A stretch of DNA of 64,000 bases from Shewanella sp. SNU WT4. GTDB lineage: Bacteria > Pseudomonadota > Gammaproteobacteria > Enterobacterales > Shewanellaceae. Shown here piece after piece: positions 18,029 to 28,566 of the stretch. The DNA lies in NCBI RefSeq assembly GCF_006494715.1, contig NZ_CP041151.1, positions 1,736,001-1,800,000 on the forward strand, written 5' to 3'. The first letter of the stretch is position 1, and every line of letters starts with the position of its first letter. The notes under the pieces were generated by a model, which saw nothing but the letters and a program-made list of their open reading frames with translations, did not search any database and had not been told where the DNA came from. The position numbers and the translations under genes were made by a program.

Positions 18029-18454
18029 AATGCGGCCAATAGCCTAATCGATGTGGGGAGCATTAAAGGTACTATTCCCAGTGCGTTAACCTCAGAGTGT
18101 GAAATTGCAGCGGCTGGCAGTGACTTTCACCAAGTCGTGTACTTGTATCCACAATCAACCTCACTTGACAATATGAGTGATTTTAGAGGCGCTGCAACAC
18201 CAGCACCTCAAGTTGCTCCGATTGCAGCGGCGCGAGTGAACGACATACTCAATGCTAATAAACAAGTGATAGGTCAAGGTTACGAATTAGGTTTTGTGGT
18301 CGCGGGCAATTACAGCTTAGGTTATACCTGCGTGGCGCAAAATGACGACCCAGAGGCTATCAATCGGCAAGACGACGCTGCGCCTTTCTTTATCTTTGCT
18401 GATACTCAAGCTGTAGTCGTGACTAAAGGCGTTGCGACAGAGGCTAATTTTTAG
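18029..18454 (+). pseudogene. 5'-truncated remnant of an exported, DUF4382-like protein
   Basis: An open frame of about 141 codons begins after a TAG at 18026 and has no good start; a GTG at 18053 lacks a ribosome binding site. The translation starts mid-domain (SLIDVGSIKGTIPSAL), carries two Cys residues, and continues as a beta-rich domain ending VVVTKGVATEANF. SIKGTIPSAL and VYLYPQ recall the C-terminal part of Shewanella DUF4382-type lipoproteins, but that link is from memory and weak. No signal peptide or lipobox remains, which an exported protein of this kind would need. I interpret it as the 3' end of a gene that lost its 5' part. It could be expressed only from an unseen start. Confidence 0.5.
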
Positions 18455-18651
18455 CGTTGATAACGCTTAAGGCTGGCGTGATTTGGCAGCATGGTTGCCT
18501 TTACACGCCAAGCATTAGGTTGCGACAATTGTGGTTCATTGCCTGTGGCAAATCGGCTGTGGTTCATTGCTTGCGCTTCATTGCTTGGCGCGAACTCATG
18601 GATTAACACGGTTGGTTGGTTGGTTGGTACTATGTCGCTCAAGTAGTGCCG

Positions 18652-18975
18652 TTATCTCTTGAGTAGCGGCAGTTTATTAGTGACACCATTCCACTCATCA
18701 GCATCACTGGGCGGCGGGATCACGGCAGTTATCACTGGCCAATCTTGCACTAATTCGCGGTTTAATTCGCGATACACTTCCATGCCAGCAGGTAGCTGAT
18801 CTTCTTGAAAAATCGCGTTAGCCGGACACTCAGCGGCACATAAATCACAATCAATACACACATCAGGATTGATGGCTAAAAAATTTGGACCCTCATGAAA
18901 GGCCTCCACCGGGCACACGGCCACGCAGTCGGAGTATTTACACCGAATGCAGTTTTCAGTCACAACAAATGCCAT
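18652..18975 (-). CDS. fdxA: Seven-iron ferredoxin FdxA ([3Fe-4S][4Fe-4S])
   Basis: 107 residues from the ATG at 18975 (MAFVVTENC). The ATG three codons upstream would place the GAGAA ribosome binding site inside the gene, so I prefer the later one. The protein matches Azotobacter FdI-type ferredoxins: CIRCKYSDCVAVCPVEAF, where the Cys spacing leaves one cluster as 3Fe, then CIDCDLCAAECPANAI, and a C-terminal tail of about 45 residues with LNRELVQDWPVIT. It is a soluble one-electron carrier; partners are unknown. It is divergent from the FAD dehydrogenase gene, with about 200 bases between. Confidence 0.93.
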   Translation of the reverse strand: MAFVVTENCIRCKYSDCVAVCPVEAFHEGPNFLAINPDVCIDCDLCAAECPANAIFQEDQLPAGMEVYRELNRELVQDWPVITAVIPPPSDADEWNGVTNKLPLLKR

Positions 18976-19178
18976 ATTTCTCATCGCTATTGTGCGGCAG
19001 TTTCTGGTAAACTTTCGCGGTTAACCCAGTGCGTTCGCACTATTTTCAGCGTCAGTATATTACTGGTTGCGCTGTTAAATGCAATATTAAATCCAGCCAA
19101 GACAAGGCATTTGAGTACTAGATGCTCGGCATTTATTTATTTTTACTATAACCAAGTAACATAAAGTTTGGATAAACC

Positions 19179-20789
19179 ATGATCCGCATTACCAATGTAC
19201 AACTCCCGCTTGATCACCAGCCTGAACAATTAACCCAAGCTATTCTTACCGCCCTTTGTATCAGCGCTGAACAATTGCTCGATGTCACCGTATTTCGCCG
19301 CGGGTTTGACGCGCGCAATAAGAATAAAATCTCCTTAATGTACACCTTAGATGTGAACACCACAGACAATGACGCTGTGCTGGCTCAGCAGGTGGACAAT
19401 AACAATGTGCGGCCAACGCCGGATATGACGTATCAATACGTGGCTAAGGCACCAGAAGAGCTCAATGAGCGGCCGGTAGTGATAGGTTTTGGGCCATGTG
19501 GCATTTTTGTCGCGTTAGTGCTGGCAGAAATGGGTTATCGACCGATTGTGCTTGAGCGCGGTAAAGAAGTACGGGAACGCACTAAGGATACCTTTGGTTT
19601 TTGGCGTAATCGTAAGTTGAACACTGAATCCAACGTGCAGTTTGGTGAAGGCGGCGCAGGTACCTTCTCTGACGGTAAGCTGTGGACCCAAGTGAATGAT
19701 AAAAAGCATTATGGCCGTAAAGTGTTGCGCGACTTTGTTGACGCGGGTGCCCCGGCTGAAATCTTATATGTCAGCAAGCCACACATAGGCACCTATAAGC
19801 TGGTGGGCATGGTTGAAAAAATGCGCGCCAAGATTATCGAACTGGGCGGCGAAATCCGCTTTAACTCCCGTGTTGATGATGTCCATATTGCTGATGGTCA
19901 AATCACTGGGCTGACCTTAGCCGATGGCCAAGTGATCCATTCTAAATTTATCGCCTTAGCGACTGGCCACAGTGCCCGCGATACGTTTGAAATGCTGCAT
20001 CGCAAAGGCGTGTATTTAGAAGCTAAATCATTTTCTATCGGTTTTCGGATTGAGCACAATCAGTCGTCAATTGATGAAGTGTTATTTGGCAAGCATGCTG
20101 GTAATCCACTGTTAGGCGCGGCCGATTACAAGTTAGTGCACCACTGTAAAAATGGTCGCTCTGTGTATAGCTTCTGTATGTGTCCTGGTGGCACAGTCGT
20201 GGCGGCAACGTCTGAAGAACACAGAGTCGTGACTAACGGCATGAGCCAATATTCGCGCAATGAACGCAATGCGAACAGTGCCATAGTGGTGGGTATCGAC
20301 CCGAGCGATTATCCTGGCGGCCCATTAGCTGGGATTGAATTCCAGCGTCAGCTTGAAAGCGCGGCCTATGTCTTGGGCGGTGAAAACTATGATGCGCCAG
20401 CGCAATTAGTCGGTGACTATTTAGCGGGTAAATCATCGTCGCAAGTTGGTAAAGTTGAGCCATCGTTTAAGCCTGGGGTTAAGCTTACCGATTTGACCGA
20501 GATTTTACCTGCCTATTGCCTAGAAGCTATTCGCGAGGCTATTCCAGCCTTTAACAAGAAAATCAACGGCTTTGCTATGAAAGAGGCCATGATGACCGGG
20601 GTAGAAACTCGTACCTCGTCACCGGTGTCGATTAAGCGTGGCAGTGATTATCAAAGTGTGAACACCAAAGGGCTATACCCAGCCGGTGAAGGCGCGGGTT
20701 ATGCGGGCGGCATTATGTCGGCGGCTATCGATGGTATTCGTATTGCTGAAGCCATGGCGCTGGCGATGAATGAGCAGCAATCTGCCTAA
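19179..20789 (+). CDS. Uncharacterised FAD-dependent dehydrogenase (COG2509 type)
   Basis: 536 residues. A short N-terminal domain (about 1-85, MIRITNVQLPLDH...) precedes the Rossmann FAD motif VIGFGPCGIFVALVLAEMGYRPIVLERG. The middle holds NVQFGEGGAGTFSDGKLW, and the C-terminal FAD-contacting region is GLYPAGEGAGYAGGIMSAAIDGIR. This architecture belongs to a widely conserved but uncharacterised NAD(P)/FAD oxidoreductase family whose substrate is not known. Cys residues in YSFCMCPGG may be redox active. The nearest neighbour is the divergent ferredoxin FdxA, a possible electron partner by position only. A hairpin follows the gene. Confidence 0.85.
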   Translation: MIRITNVQLPLDHQPEQLTQAILTALCISAEQLLDVTVFRRGFDARNKNKISLMYTLDVNTTDNDAVLAQQVDNNNVRPTPDMTYQYVAKAPEELNERPVVIGFGPCGIFVALVLAEMGYRPIVLERGKEVRERTKDTFGFWRNRKLNTESNVQFGEGGAGTFSDGKLWTQVNDKKHYGRKVLRDFVDAGAPAEILYVSKPHIGTYKLVGMVEKMRAKIIELGGEIRFNSRVDDVHIADGQITGLTLADGQVIHSKFIALATGHSARDTFEMLHRKGVYLEAKSFSIGFRIEHNQSSIDEVLFGKHAGNPLLGAADYKLVHHCKNGRSVYSFCMCPGGTVVAATSEEHRVVTNGMSQYSRNERNANSAIVVGIDPSDYPGGPLAGIEFQRQLESAAYVLGGENYDAPAQLVGDYLAGKSSSQVGKVEPSFKPGVKLTDLTEILPAYCLEAIREAIPAFNKKINGFAMKEAMMTGVETRTSSPVSIKRGSDYQSVNTKGLYPAGEGAGYAGGIMSAAIDGIRIAEAMALAMNEQQSA

Positions 20790-20909
20790 GTTTACGTCTA
20801 TTGATGTGGCATGAATCGCGGTCAATGAATGAAGCGTGGGATGTTAGGTTAACGATTGAATGTTGCACCTGAACTTACGAGGCCGCGAGTGTTAAGCCCG
20901 CATTAGCAG

Positions 20910-20940
20910 CGCACCACTGACAACCTAAGTCAGTGGTGCG
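20910..20940. terminator. 12-bp hairpin between convergent genes
   Basis: CGCACCACTGAC / GTCAGTGGTGCG with a 7-base loop between the FAD dehydrogenase and chemoreceptor genes. No T run on either side, so a terminator role is likely from position only. Confidence 0.5.
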
Positions 20941-20951
20941 TACCTTGGCGT

Positions 20952-22583
20952 TTAGAGTTTAAAGAAGTTAGTGCCGTTATTGAGCTCGCGCACTATCTCA
21001 GTTAAGCGCATGGCTTCACGGTTAACGTTGTCAGACGCCACCACGTTTTGCTTCGACATGGTATTGACCGACTCCACCGATTTTGCCACTTCATTACTCG
21101 CGCTTGATTGTTCGTTGAGCATTTGAGTGATATCAGTCATTAAATGCACCACATCTTGCGAGCCTTTATCCACTTGCGCCATCATAGTGCTGGCAAGCGA
21201 TGCATTGGTTTTCACTGACTCTATGGTTTGCAAATAGGCGTTCATGTTCGCCACTGTGCTATCGGCGGCTTGTTGCACTGTACCTATCATTTGATCAATT
21301 TCATGGGTGGCATTAGACGTTCGTGCCGCTAGGTTACGCACTTCATCTGCCACCACAGCAAAGCCTCGACCTTGCTCACCTGCGCGCGCCGCTTCAATGG
21401 CCGCGTTGAGGGCTAACAGGTTGGTTTGTTCGGCAACGCCTTTAATCATTACCGAAATTTTGCTTACTTGCTGAATGTTTTCAGTCAGTTTACGTAAATC
21501 TTGTGATGAGTCGTTAATAGCGATACTAACGTTAGCTACTTCTGAAGAGACTTTTTCTACTTGCAATTCACCCGATTGCGCCACTTTACCTGATTCTACC
21601 GCTAGTCGATTGGCGCCTTTGGCTGAATCTGCTAAATGAGCAATAGATGCGGCCATTTGCTCAAGTGCCGCAGCCGATGTGGTGGTGGCAGAAGCTTGCT
21701 CTTTAGAGCTTGCCATCACTTGCTCACCGGCGACGACCAATTTATTACCACAATGACCGAGTTCATTTGAGGCCTGTTTAATATTTTGAACCACATCCCG
21801 CAAGCGGCCGCGCGTTGACGCCATCGCCTTTTGCATGCTGGTAATTTCATCGTTACCTTCATTCTTGGGGTTGGATTGCAAGTCCCCTTGAGCTAATGCG
21901 TTTAGGTCGGCGACGATTGCAGCTAAAGGTCGGCAAATACTGAAAGCGACCTGCCAACCGGCAAACAACACCAATACCACTACCGCACCAATCACTAGTA
22001 TCAGAGTGTTAGTGATGTTATCGACTAGCACATCACTATCAACATAAGCGACTTTGGCCAAGTCCATATTAAGCGTTACTAAGGCGGTTAATAAATTATC
22101 CGCCGCGTCAAAGGCGGCGGTGGTTGCACCTTGCATGATGGACATGGCTAAGGCGTTGTCACCTTTTATCGATGCCGCTGCCACCTCGGCGGCGGATTTT
22201 ACATAGACTCCCCAAGATGCTTCAAACTCTTTGAGCAATTTAATTTCTTCATCAGACATTGAGGTTTTACGGTAGACGTCTAACTTTTCTTCCATCTTGG
22301 CATCAAAGTCTTTCATCTCTTTGTCAATAGCGTACATCTTGGCTTCATCAGTTTCTATGACTAAGTTGTATAAGGCACGGTTGTGGTAAATGGCTTGCAT
22401 GTTGGCATCAGAGATTGCGGCAATGGGGGTGAGCTGATTTTCAAACATGTTATTAAGCATGTTATTGACTGTGCCGACAGATTCGCGTTGATAGATGCCA
22501 AGAGCAATCATGATGACGAGCAATACCGACAAGAGACTAAATAGGCGAGTTTTTATCGACAAACCCCGAAGAAGCGCTTCCAT
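20952..22583 (-). CDS. Methyl-accepting chemotaxis protein
   Basis: 543 residues. TM1 lies at about 12-32 and TM2 at about 190-212 ([19 protein letters not shown]), enclosing a periplasmic four-helix-bundle sensor of about 155 residues (4HB_MCP type; the ligand cannot be inferred). A HAMP domain (about 213-265) with [19 protein letters not shown] follows, then the long cytoplasmic coiled coil with the invariant hairpin tip [32 protein letters not shown]. Methylation-type Glu/Gln/Ala segments flank the tip. No C-terminal CheR-tethering pentapeptide is seen; the protein ends NNGTNFFKL. It signals to CheA/CheW at the inner membrane. A single-gene unit. Confidence 0.95.
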   Translation of the reverse strand: MEALLRGLSIKTRLFSLLSVLLVIMIALGIYQRESVGTVNNMLNNMFENQLTPIAAISDANMQAIYHNRALYNLVIETDEAKMYAIDKEMKDFDAKMEEKLDVYRKTSMSDEEIKLLKEFEASWGVYVKSAAEVAAASIKGDNALAMSIMQGATTAAFDAADNLLTALVTLNMDLAKVAYVDSDVLVDNITNTLILVIGAVVVLVLFAGWQVAFSICRPLAAIVADLNALAQGDLQSNPKNEGNDEITSMQKAMASTRGRLRDVVQNIKQASNELGHCGNKLVVAGEQVMASSKEQASATTTSAAALEQMAASIAHLADSAKGANRLAVESGKVAQSGELQVEKVSSEVANVSIAINDSSQDLRKLTENIQQVSKISVMIKGVAEQTNLLALNAAIEAARAGEQGRGFAVVADEVRNLAARTSNATHEIDQMIGTVQQAADSTVANMNAYLQTIESVKTNASLASTMMAQVDKGSQDVVHLMTDITQMLNEQSSASNEVAKSVESVNTMSKQNVVASDNVNREAMRLTEIVRELNNGTNFFKL

Positions 22584-22686
22584 AGTTTTTCCTTAAACTA
22601 CACATGTATGTGCATATTAGCGTAAGTGTGAAAGTGTAAATTTTCAAATGACCGCAGTTAATATTTGTTTAAGCTTCACTGAATTA

Positions 22687-22729
22687 GCCAAAAAAACAGC
22701 CAGCGGATAAATCCGCTGGCTGCTTTTTA
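22687..22729 (-). terminator. Rho-independent terminator of the M66 protease gene
   Basis: CAGCCAGCGGA / TCCGCTGGCTG with a 4-base loop. On the minus strand it is followed by a run of seven T. Confidence 0.85.
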
Positions 22730-22795
22730 TGGGGGACTGTGACAGATATTATAACAGTCGAGGGGGCTATCGCTTAGGGCGTTAGGCTCACAGTA

Positions 22796-25700
22796 TTACC
22801 TGTAATTGTATTGACTATGGTTATTGGTAAATACCCAGTCGTTGCCGTTTGACCACTTAATGCCTTTTATTTGCACGCATTGATTACCAGCATTGATAAA
22901 GCCTGCACCGTAAAAACTGTCAATTTTGACGCTGCATAGATTTTCATTACTGTTTTTGGCAGGTACGCGCTCACCAGTATGCTCAGGGTTCCACAATGAT
23001 AACCACTGGAACTGGTTAATCGGCGACTCAAGCCGCTGTTCTTTGCCTGCTTGCACTAGGCTAATGTCATCGCCGCCAGTACAACGGTAATCGTTTGTGA
23101 CTAATTGCTCGACAAAACCGTGCACAGTTTCCACTTTACCATTAATGGCAAGATCAAAACGGCATAAAGGCAGTTGTTGATCGCGCACTCTCATGGTGGC
23201 GAGCACATTTCTATCGCGCTTAGATAAGTTATCTAAGTCCATGGCTTGTGTGTGATCAAACCAGCCTTGACCTATGGCTGAGTCCAGCACTTGATAGCCA
23301 TGCTCTTGGCCGATGATCACAGCTTGTGGTAAGTCTTCAATCCCTGTGGTTATTGACGGCGTTAAGCTATCTAGGATGGTGACACCCTCAGCGTCTTGGC
23401 AGCTTAGCGTCACGTTGCTGAGTTCTTGCTGCGGCAAGTTGATGTGGAACTTATTGCTTTGGTTAGCGTGTAAGCGCGTAGATGCTAAGTCATAAGAAAT
23501 TGACTGACCTTGGCGAGTGGTGACATCAAGACGACAGACACTAGTGTGAATGTAGTTGGCTTGTTCAGCAGACCTCACCGCATATTTCCAGTCTCGGTTA
23601 TTGCTGTGCTTTATCCCTGCAATTTGCACGCAGCTTCCCTCTTGCACGAAGCCGGCACCATTATGGCTTGGGTTATTAATGTCAGTCAGTTGACACAGAT
23701 TCACTTCACCTATCTCAGGGGTTGGGCTGTAAGTAATTTGCCCTTTGCCATAAGGGAACAGCAGTGAATAATCACCTGCGCTCGATTCCATTTGCTGCCA
23801 AGTTCCGCCTAAGTTCCAACGCATGTCATCACTGGCGTGGCAAGTGTTGCTGTTAGGCTCGACATGACCGACTAAGTTGACTGTAGTGTTGTTGGTGGTA
23901 GTAAAAGCAAATTGGCATAAACGTTGATGACTGCCGTTGTCGACTATGGTTTTCCACGTTGACATCGCTAAATGCTCAGCGCTTAAGCTTTGGTATTGAT
24001 GCCAACCTGGGCTCAGTGCTGGCGCTTCAAAGTCGGTGGCTGGCGCTAAATCAAATACATTGCCGTAGTTACCGTAAAGCACGGGATAAATTTGACTTGG
24101 GTTTACACCTAAAGGATCGTAAATACCCACTAAGGTTGTCACAGGTATGCCGGTTTTTACTGGTGCTGGTGCTGTAGTGTTGGCTTCTACATAGGTTTGT
24201 TGCGCTTGATCCCATGTGGCATAGTGATAATTGCCGTCAGGTGTTTGGTTAAAGCCACTATTTAACCAAGCTTGCGTGCGGCGTGCTTGAGTTGGGTGTT
24301 CAAGGGTAAAGTTACTGACTAAACCAATTTTTTGCTTTTCACCACCGGCTTGGGCGTCATGCAAAAAGCGGAATGTCTCTAAATATGGTAATGAGGTTTC
24401 GCCGCCCGCACTTGATATCGCTGGCGCACCGCGCCAATCGATATTGCCGATAAAGCGGTTAAATACCTGATCCCAGCCCCAACCGCTTTGCATATCATGC
24501 ACTGAGGCCATGCTCGGATAGTGGCTTCTGCCAAAGTTATGTCCCACTTCATGAGACCATTCATTACCTGTGGTTGCTTCCAAGGTTAAAATGCCACCAC
24601 CACCGCTACCGCCATGCACTACGGTTTTGTTTGAGCCATTGTCTGGATGGGTGTAAACGCCGACATTAGTGTGCGCTGTCAGTTGGTTAAAACGGCGATT
24701 GTAGGCCTGTGAATACCCCCCTGAGGTAGTAATGCCGACGTTAGCATTATTAATACCCGTTGAAATTAACGCTTTACCAATGGCTTCGCGCATATCACCG
24801 CTATGCCAGCCACCATCAGTGTCACTGCGTTCAGTGTACACTTTGCCATTAGGCATAGTGACAGTTTCAAAATGGGCAGGGGCATATTGGCCCATCACTA
24901 ATTTAGATACTGGGATTTTTTGAAAATAATCACTGGCATGTTCAGCAGTATTGTTAGCCATGGTATTGCGGCCACGTGGCTTAGTTAACATGCCCATGTC
25001 GATGTTTTGGATGACTAACTCAGGCGCGCCGCCAAAGGTAATACTGTGCTGCGCCAATTCTGAACTGCGGCCATGATTATCGATAAACTTAAGGGATAAG
25101 CCTGGGGTCATCCAATTCCATTGAAGCGGCAAGCTCCAGACATCATGGTCAAAAATGACCATTGGCCGACCGTCAACGGCGTATTGGTCAGTTTTGGGCT
25201 GATTGGCGGGCGACTGCATGATTTCGCGCGCGATAAGCTCGCCTTCAAAATACACCTCAACCCATAACTGGTTAATGTCGTTAAGCTCTGGCGTCACTAG
25301 CAGCATGGCAGCACGGTTGATCACGACATCCGGCGCATTTAACTCATCATTGCCAAAGGGGGCGGTTAAGCTGTGACTTTGCATCAAGGACACATGGGCG
25401 GCAATTTCACCATCAAGGTGATTTAAGTGGCGAATACCATCATGAAAACCCGCTTGACTGGTTTTGGTGGTGAGTGTAATCGGTTCTACGGCTACACACC
25501 CTGTGGTATTACAAGCTTCCAGGGCTAATTGATAATCAGTGTTTGGTGACAGATTACCTAGGTAGAACTCAGGGGCGGTGGCGTTAAACATTTGCGTTTT
25601 AGTTGACGGTGAACTTAAACTCAGCTGATAGTGATTACCTTCCACATGGCCTTGCCAAGTGGCAGTGGCACCAATATCAAATATGCCAGACAGGGCAAAG

Positions 25701-26179
25701 TCAGTAATCATAGGCGCGCTGATACACTCAGTCTTTTCAAAGCGCATTATCTTATCTTCGCTGAAACTGGGTTCTGGAAAATATTCGACAAAACAACCCT
25801 GAGTGTCGCTACTCATGCTGCCAAAATCATCATGAATGAAATAAAAACCGTAGTTATTATTCATCACTATGTCCCATTTATCATTTAAAAATGGGAACGC
25901 GGCATAATAAGGGGCTAGGGCTTCTTCGCCGCCATAAGGGAAAGGAAATTTAGGGTAATTATCATCATGCAGTTCAAAACGATAGTCGTTATAGACAATA
26001 AAGCGTTTGTTACCATCAACAATCACGCCATCATTAGCTTCACCGCGCTGTTTCATGGCTTTAATGACGCTAAACGTTTGTTCGGCAGCTTGCTGCATAG
26101 TGACTTCGGCCTGCGCCGCTAACGGCACCAATGCACTAGCTATCACTAAGGCGAGAGGGGAAAAACGAGTTTTAAACAT
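22796..26179 (-). CDS. Secreted M66 (StcE/TagA-like) zinc metalloprotease
   Basis: 1127 residues with a Sec signal peptide (cut after AAQA, residue 24). The active site is the extended motif HEVGHNFGRSH (543-553), giving zinc ligands His543, His547 and His553 and catalytic Glu544, as in M66 peptidases. E. coli StcE and V. cholerae TagA cleave O-glycosylated mucin-type proteins. An Ig/fibronectin-like part (about 160-240) precedes the catalytic region. The C-terminus holds a duplicated module: a Cys-containing segment at about 750-810 and again at 1000-1063, each followed by a GAGF-CVQI-GIK-SN-DW segment (838-865 and 1089-1116), perhaps for glycan or surface binding. It is probably exported by type II secretion. 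The actual substrate is unknown. Confidence 0.85.
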   Translation of the reverse strand: MFKTRFSPLALVIASALVPLAAQAEVTMQQAAEQTFSVIKAMKQRGEANDGVIVDGNKRFIVYNDYRFELHDDNYPKFPFPYGGEEALAPYYAAFPFLNDKWDIVMNNNYGFYFIHDDFGSMSSDTQGCFVEYFPEPSFSEDKIMRFEKTECISAPMITDFALSGIFDIGATATWQGHVEGNHYQLSLSSPSTKTQMFNATAPEFYLGNLSPNTDYQLALEACNTTGCVAVEPITLTTKTSQAGFHDGIRHLNHLDGEIAAHVSLMQSHSLTAPFGNDELNAPDVVINRAAMLLVTPELNDINQLWVEVYFEGELIAREIMQSPANQPKTDQYAVDGRPMVIFDHDVWSLPLQWNWMTPGLSLKFIDNHGRSSELAQHSITFGGAPELVIQNIDMGMLTKPRGRNTMANNTAEHASDYFQKIPVSKLVMGQYAPAHFETVTMPNGKVYTERSDTDGGWHSGDMREAIGKALISTGINNANVGITTSGGYSQAYNRRFNQLTAHTNVGVYTHPDNGSNKTVVHGGSGGGGILTLEATTGNEWSHEVGHNFGRSHYPSMASVHDMQSGWGWDQVFNRFIGNIDWRGAPAISSAGGETSLPYLETFRFLHDAQAGGEKQKIGLVSNFTLEHPTQARRTQAWLNSGFNQTPDGNYHYATWDQAQQTYVEANTTAPAPVKTGIPVTTLVGIYDPLGVNPSQIYPVLYGNYGNVFDLAPATDFEAPALSPGWHQYQSLSAEHLAMSTWKTIVDNGSHQRLCQFAFTTTNNTTVNLVGHVEPNSNTCHASDDMRWNLGGTWQQMESSAGDYSLLFPYGKGQITYSPTPEIGEVNLCQLTDINNPSHNGAGFVQEGSCVQIAGIKHSNNRDWKYAVRSAEQANYIHTSVCRLDVTTRQGQSISYDLASTRLHANQSNKFHINLPQQELSNVTLSCQDAEGVTILDSLTPSITTGIEDLPQAVIIGQEHGYQVLDSAIGQGWFDHTQAMDLDNLSKRDRNVLATMRVRDQQLPLCRFDLAINGKVETVHGFVEQLVTNDYRCTGGDDISLVQAGKEQRLESPINQFQWLSLWNPEHTGERVPAKNSNENLCSVKIDSFYGAGFINAGNQCVQIKGIKWSNGNDWVFTNNHSQYNYR

Positions 26180-26668
26180 ATATCTTCCTTATTGAGCGTA
26201 GAAATTCAATAAGGCAACACGCATTACTAGACTTGCTGCATAAGGCGACAAGTCTGATACCAATGGCATCGCCGCTATCATAGGTACAAATGCCCCTTAG
26301 ACCGGTGGTTTTGCGTCCCAGCCTTTCAACTGGTTTGCCTTTTTCAATGTGTCAGCAATTTTTGCTGGCGACCAATATATGGATTAATTAATCCAGTGCC
26401 AATGTAAGCATCTGCTTAACTAATTGATTTTGATGGCATTGCTGGTCTTGCTGATTCATCTTGGGCGCGCTAACCTCTAAAATAGCAGAAATGGCGCAAG
26501 TTAAGATGATGGTTTAACCATAGGCGCAAAAACCGAGATAGGCCAGGTTGCAATAAGTCGGTATAAGTTATGGAATGATTAATGACTTAAGCTATTAAAT
26601 TCTTTCAAAATGAGTATGATATTGCACAATATGTTACCTAGCTTGGCTAGTTTCGGATGTAGGGCAAT
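26180..26668. other. Divergent intergenic region, M66 protease / LtaS-like gene
   Basis: 489 bases with no gene I can support. Promoters for both genes must lie here. The palindromic GGATTAATTAATCC near 26382 is the only notable element. AAGGAAGATAT on the minus strand is the ribosome binding site of the protease gene. Confidence 0.5.
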
Positions 26669-28498
26669 ATGCAGCAATCAAGGATAGTTTTCCCGAAAAC
26701 ACGTTTACAGAAGCGCTTAGCGTTATGGCGACCATGGTTATATATGGTGCTATATACACTGGCCTTGTATAGCCTGATTCAAGTGGGGCTTGCGAGCAGT
26801 TTTGATGTCGGGGTTTGGCCTGGGGTTTGGGTTAAAGATGCCATTATTCAGCTGGTATTCGCGGCGCTATTATTTGTATTGTGCCGCAATTTTTTAGCTT
26901 GGGTCATAGTGTACACCAGCTTTACCTTAGTGCTGCAGGTCAGTAATGCGCTCAAGCTCATGATCTTAGGCAGCCCCATCATGCCTGATGACTTTAGTAT
27001 CGTCGGCAATATGTTTCAGTTATTTAATGATTGGCGTTACTGGGCCTTATGGGCGGCGCTACTGATCCCATTTGGCGGCTTGATGGTCGCGATTGCTTGG
27101 CAGCGGCAGCGCACTTGGTTGCTACTGGCGTTATTGGTTGGGGCTGGATTTTTTTATGTTAATCAATCCAGTAGCTTACAAGCATGGTTTGATGTCCATG
27201 TGGGCGATAGGGTGTGGGATCAACCGGGTAACTATAAAGATCGCGGCTTGTTGCTGCATTTGACGGTAGAAGGCAGTCGCGTGATTGCGCGGGGTCAAAC
27301 GAAAGTAACACAAGAGCAAGTGTTAGCCGCTAAAACCAGTATTTTCCCAGCGCAAGCCTTAGCTCCCGCCGCCAGCATTAGCGATAAGCGCAATGTTTAT
27401 GTGTTATTGCTGGAATCCTTTTGGGATCCTATGGCGCTTGGCAACGTGGGCTTTAATCAAGACCCGTTTGACCCAAGGTTTCGCGATTTATGGCAAGCCA
27501 CAGCCAATAGCACAGTGCTAGCGCCGGTATTTGGTGGTTATACGGCCAATAGTGAATTTGAAGCCTTATGCGGGTTTCCTGTCACCCAAAATGCGGTGTT
27601 TTTTGAGGGTTGGCTGCGCAATGAAGTGCCGTGCTTGCCGCGCTATTTATCCGATGCTGGCTATCAAACCATAGCTTCACACCCCAATCATGCGGGCTTT
27701 TGGAATCGGGTTAATGCTTATAATCGCGTAGGTTTTGATAAATACTGGTCGATTAATGATTTCCGCCAAGATGACATGAACCGCGAGTTTATGAGCGATG
27801 TGTCGTTATTTAATCAAGTGTGGGATAAAACGGCGGCTAATCGCGATAATGGCCAAGCGACGCTAAATTACATAGTCACTATTTTTGGACATTTGGATTA
27901 TCCATTAAACGAGCGCCGCCCTGTGGTGATAAGCGCGACTGGCGCGAATGAGATGGCGGTGAAATATGCCAATCAAATGTACTACAAAACCCGTGAAATC
28001 ATGGACTTTATTGCCACAGTGCAAGCGCAAGACCCACAAGCGTTAATCGTGATGTTTGGTGATCACTTACCGTTTCTTGGGCCTAATTACGACGGCTATA
28101 CCCAAACTGGCGTCATTAGTGCTAATAAAGCGGATTTTAGCCCTGAGATGTTTGCCACGTCACTGCGCACGCCGTTAATTGTGATTGATGGTATTAATGG
28201 CCCGCAGCAATGGGGCGAGATTGCCTTGTATGAGTTGCCACGCCGGATTTTGGCCTTGCTCGGGGATACGCAGCAGAACTTGTTAACTGTGCTTAAATCG
28301 CCGCAAGCTGCCACTGTGCGCCCGCTCGCTGGGATCAGCATAGTGCAGCCGCCCGCCGGTGATAAAATGCTGTGCGCGCAGCAATCACAAACGCCTGAAT
28401 GCCAAGTGTTTAATGAGTGGTTAGAGCAAGCACTGATTATTTCACAAGATATCTTTAGTGGCGCCCAGTGGAGCTTAGCGCCAACTCAGAAAGACTAG
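26669..28498 (+). CDS. LTA synthase-like sulfatase-fold membrane enzyme
   Basis: 609 residues. Four or five N-terminal membrane helices (about 18-165) are followed by a large periplasmic alkaline phosphatase/sulfatase-fold domain (about 245-550). The fold is marked by NVYVLLLESFWDP (first metal-binding Glu), GGYTANSEFEALCGFP, whose Thr matches the LtaS nucleophile, and MFGDHLPFLG (metal-binding Asp-His). In Gram-negative bacteria such proteins are phosphoglycerol or phosphoethanolamine transferases decorating periplasmic glucans, lipid A or other envelope glycans. The donor and acceptor here are unknown; the GH17-GT2 glucan synthase a few kb downstream makes glucan decoration an attractive guess. 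A hairpin follows, into whose flank an IS has inserted. Confidence 0.82.
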   Translation: MQQSRIVFPKTRLQKRLALWRPWLYMVLYTLALYSLIQVGLASSFDVGVWPGVWVKDAIIQLVFAALLFVLCRNFLAWVIVYTSFTLVLQVSNALKLMILGSPIMPDDFSIVGNMFQLFNDWRYWALWAALLIPFGGLMVAIAWQRQRTWLLLALLVGAGFFYVNQSSSLQAWFDVHVGDRVWDQPGNYKDRGLLLHLTVEGSRVIARGQTKVTQEQVLAAKTSIFPAQALAPAASISDKRNVYVLLLESFWDPMALGNVGFNQDPFDPRFRDLWQATANSTVLAPVFGGYTANSEFEALCGFPVTQNAVFFEGWLRNEVPCLPRYLSDAGYQTIASHPNHAGFWNRVNAYNRVGFDKYWSINDFRQDDMNREFMSDVSLFNQVWDKTAANRDNGQATLNYIVTIFGHLDYPLNERRPVVISATGANEMAVKYANQMYYKTREIMDFIATVQAQDPQALIVMFGDHLPFLGPNYDGYTQTGVISANKADFSPEMFATSLRTPLIVIDGINGPQQWGEIALYELPRRILALLGDTQQNLLTVLKSPQAATVRPLAGISIVQPPAGDKMLCAQQSQTPECQVFNEWLEQALIISQDIFSGAQWSLAPTQKD

Positions 28499-28566
28499 TT
28501 GGCCCTTTGGCTAGCTTGTGCTCAGATAATTGCTGTAGCAGCTAAGTCAGTTAACGCTTAAGAGTA

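Noticed and set aside
18451..18642. 63-codon minus-strand ORF before fdxA
   Set aside because: No family resemblance, no ribosome binding site; its 3' end overlaps the remnant gene on the other strand.
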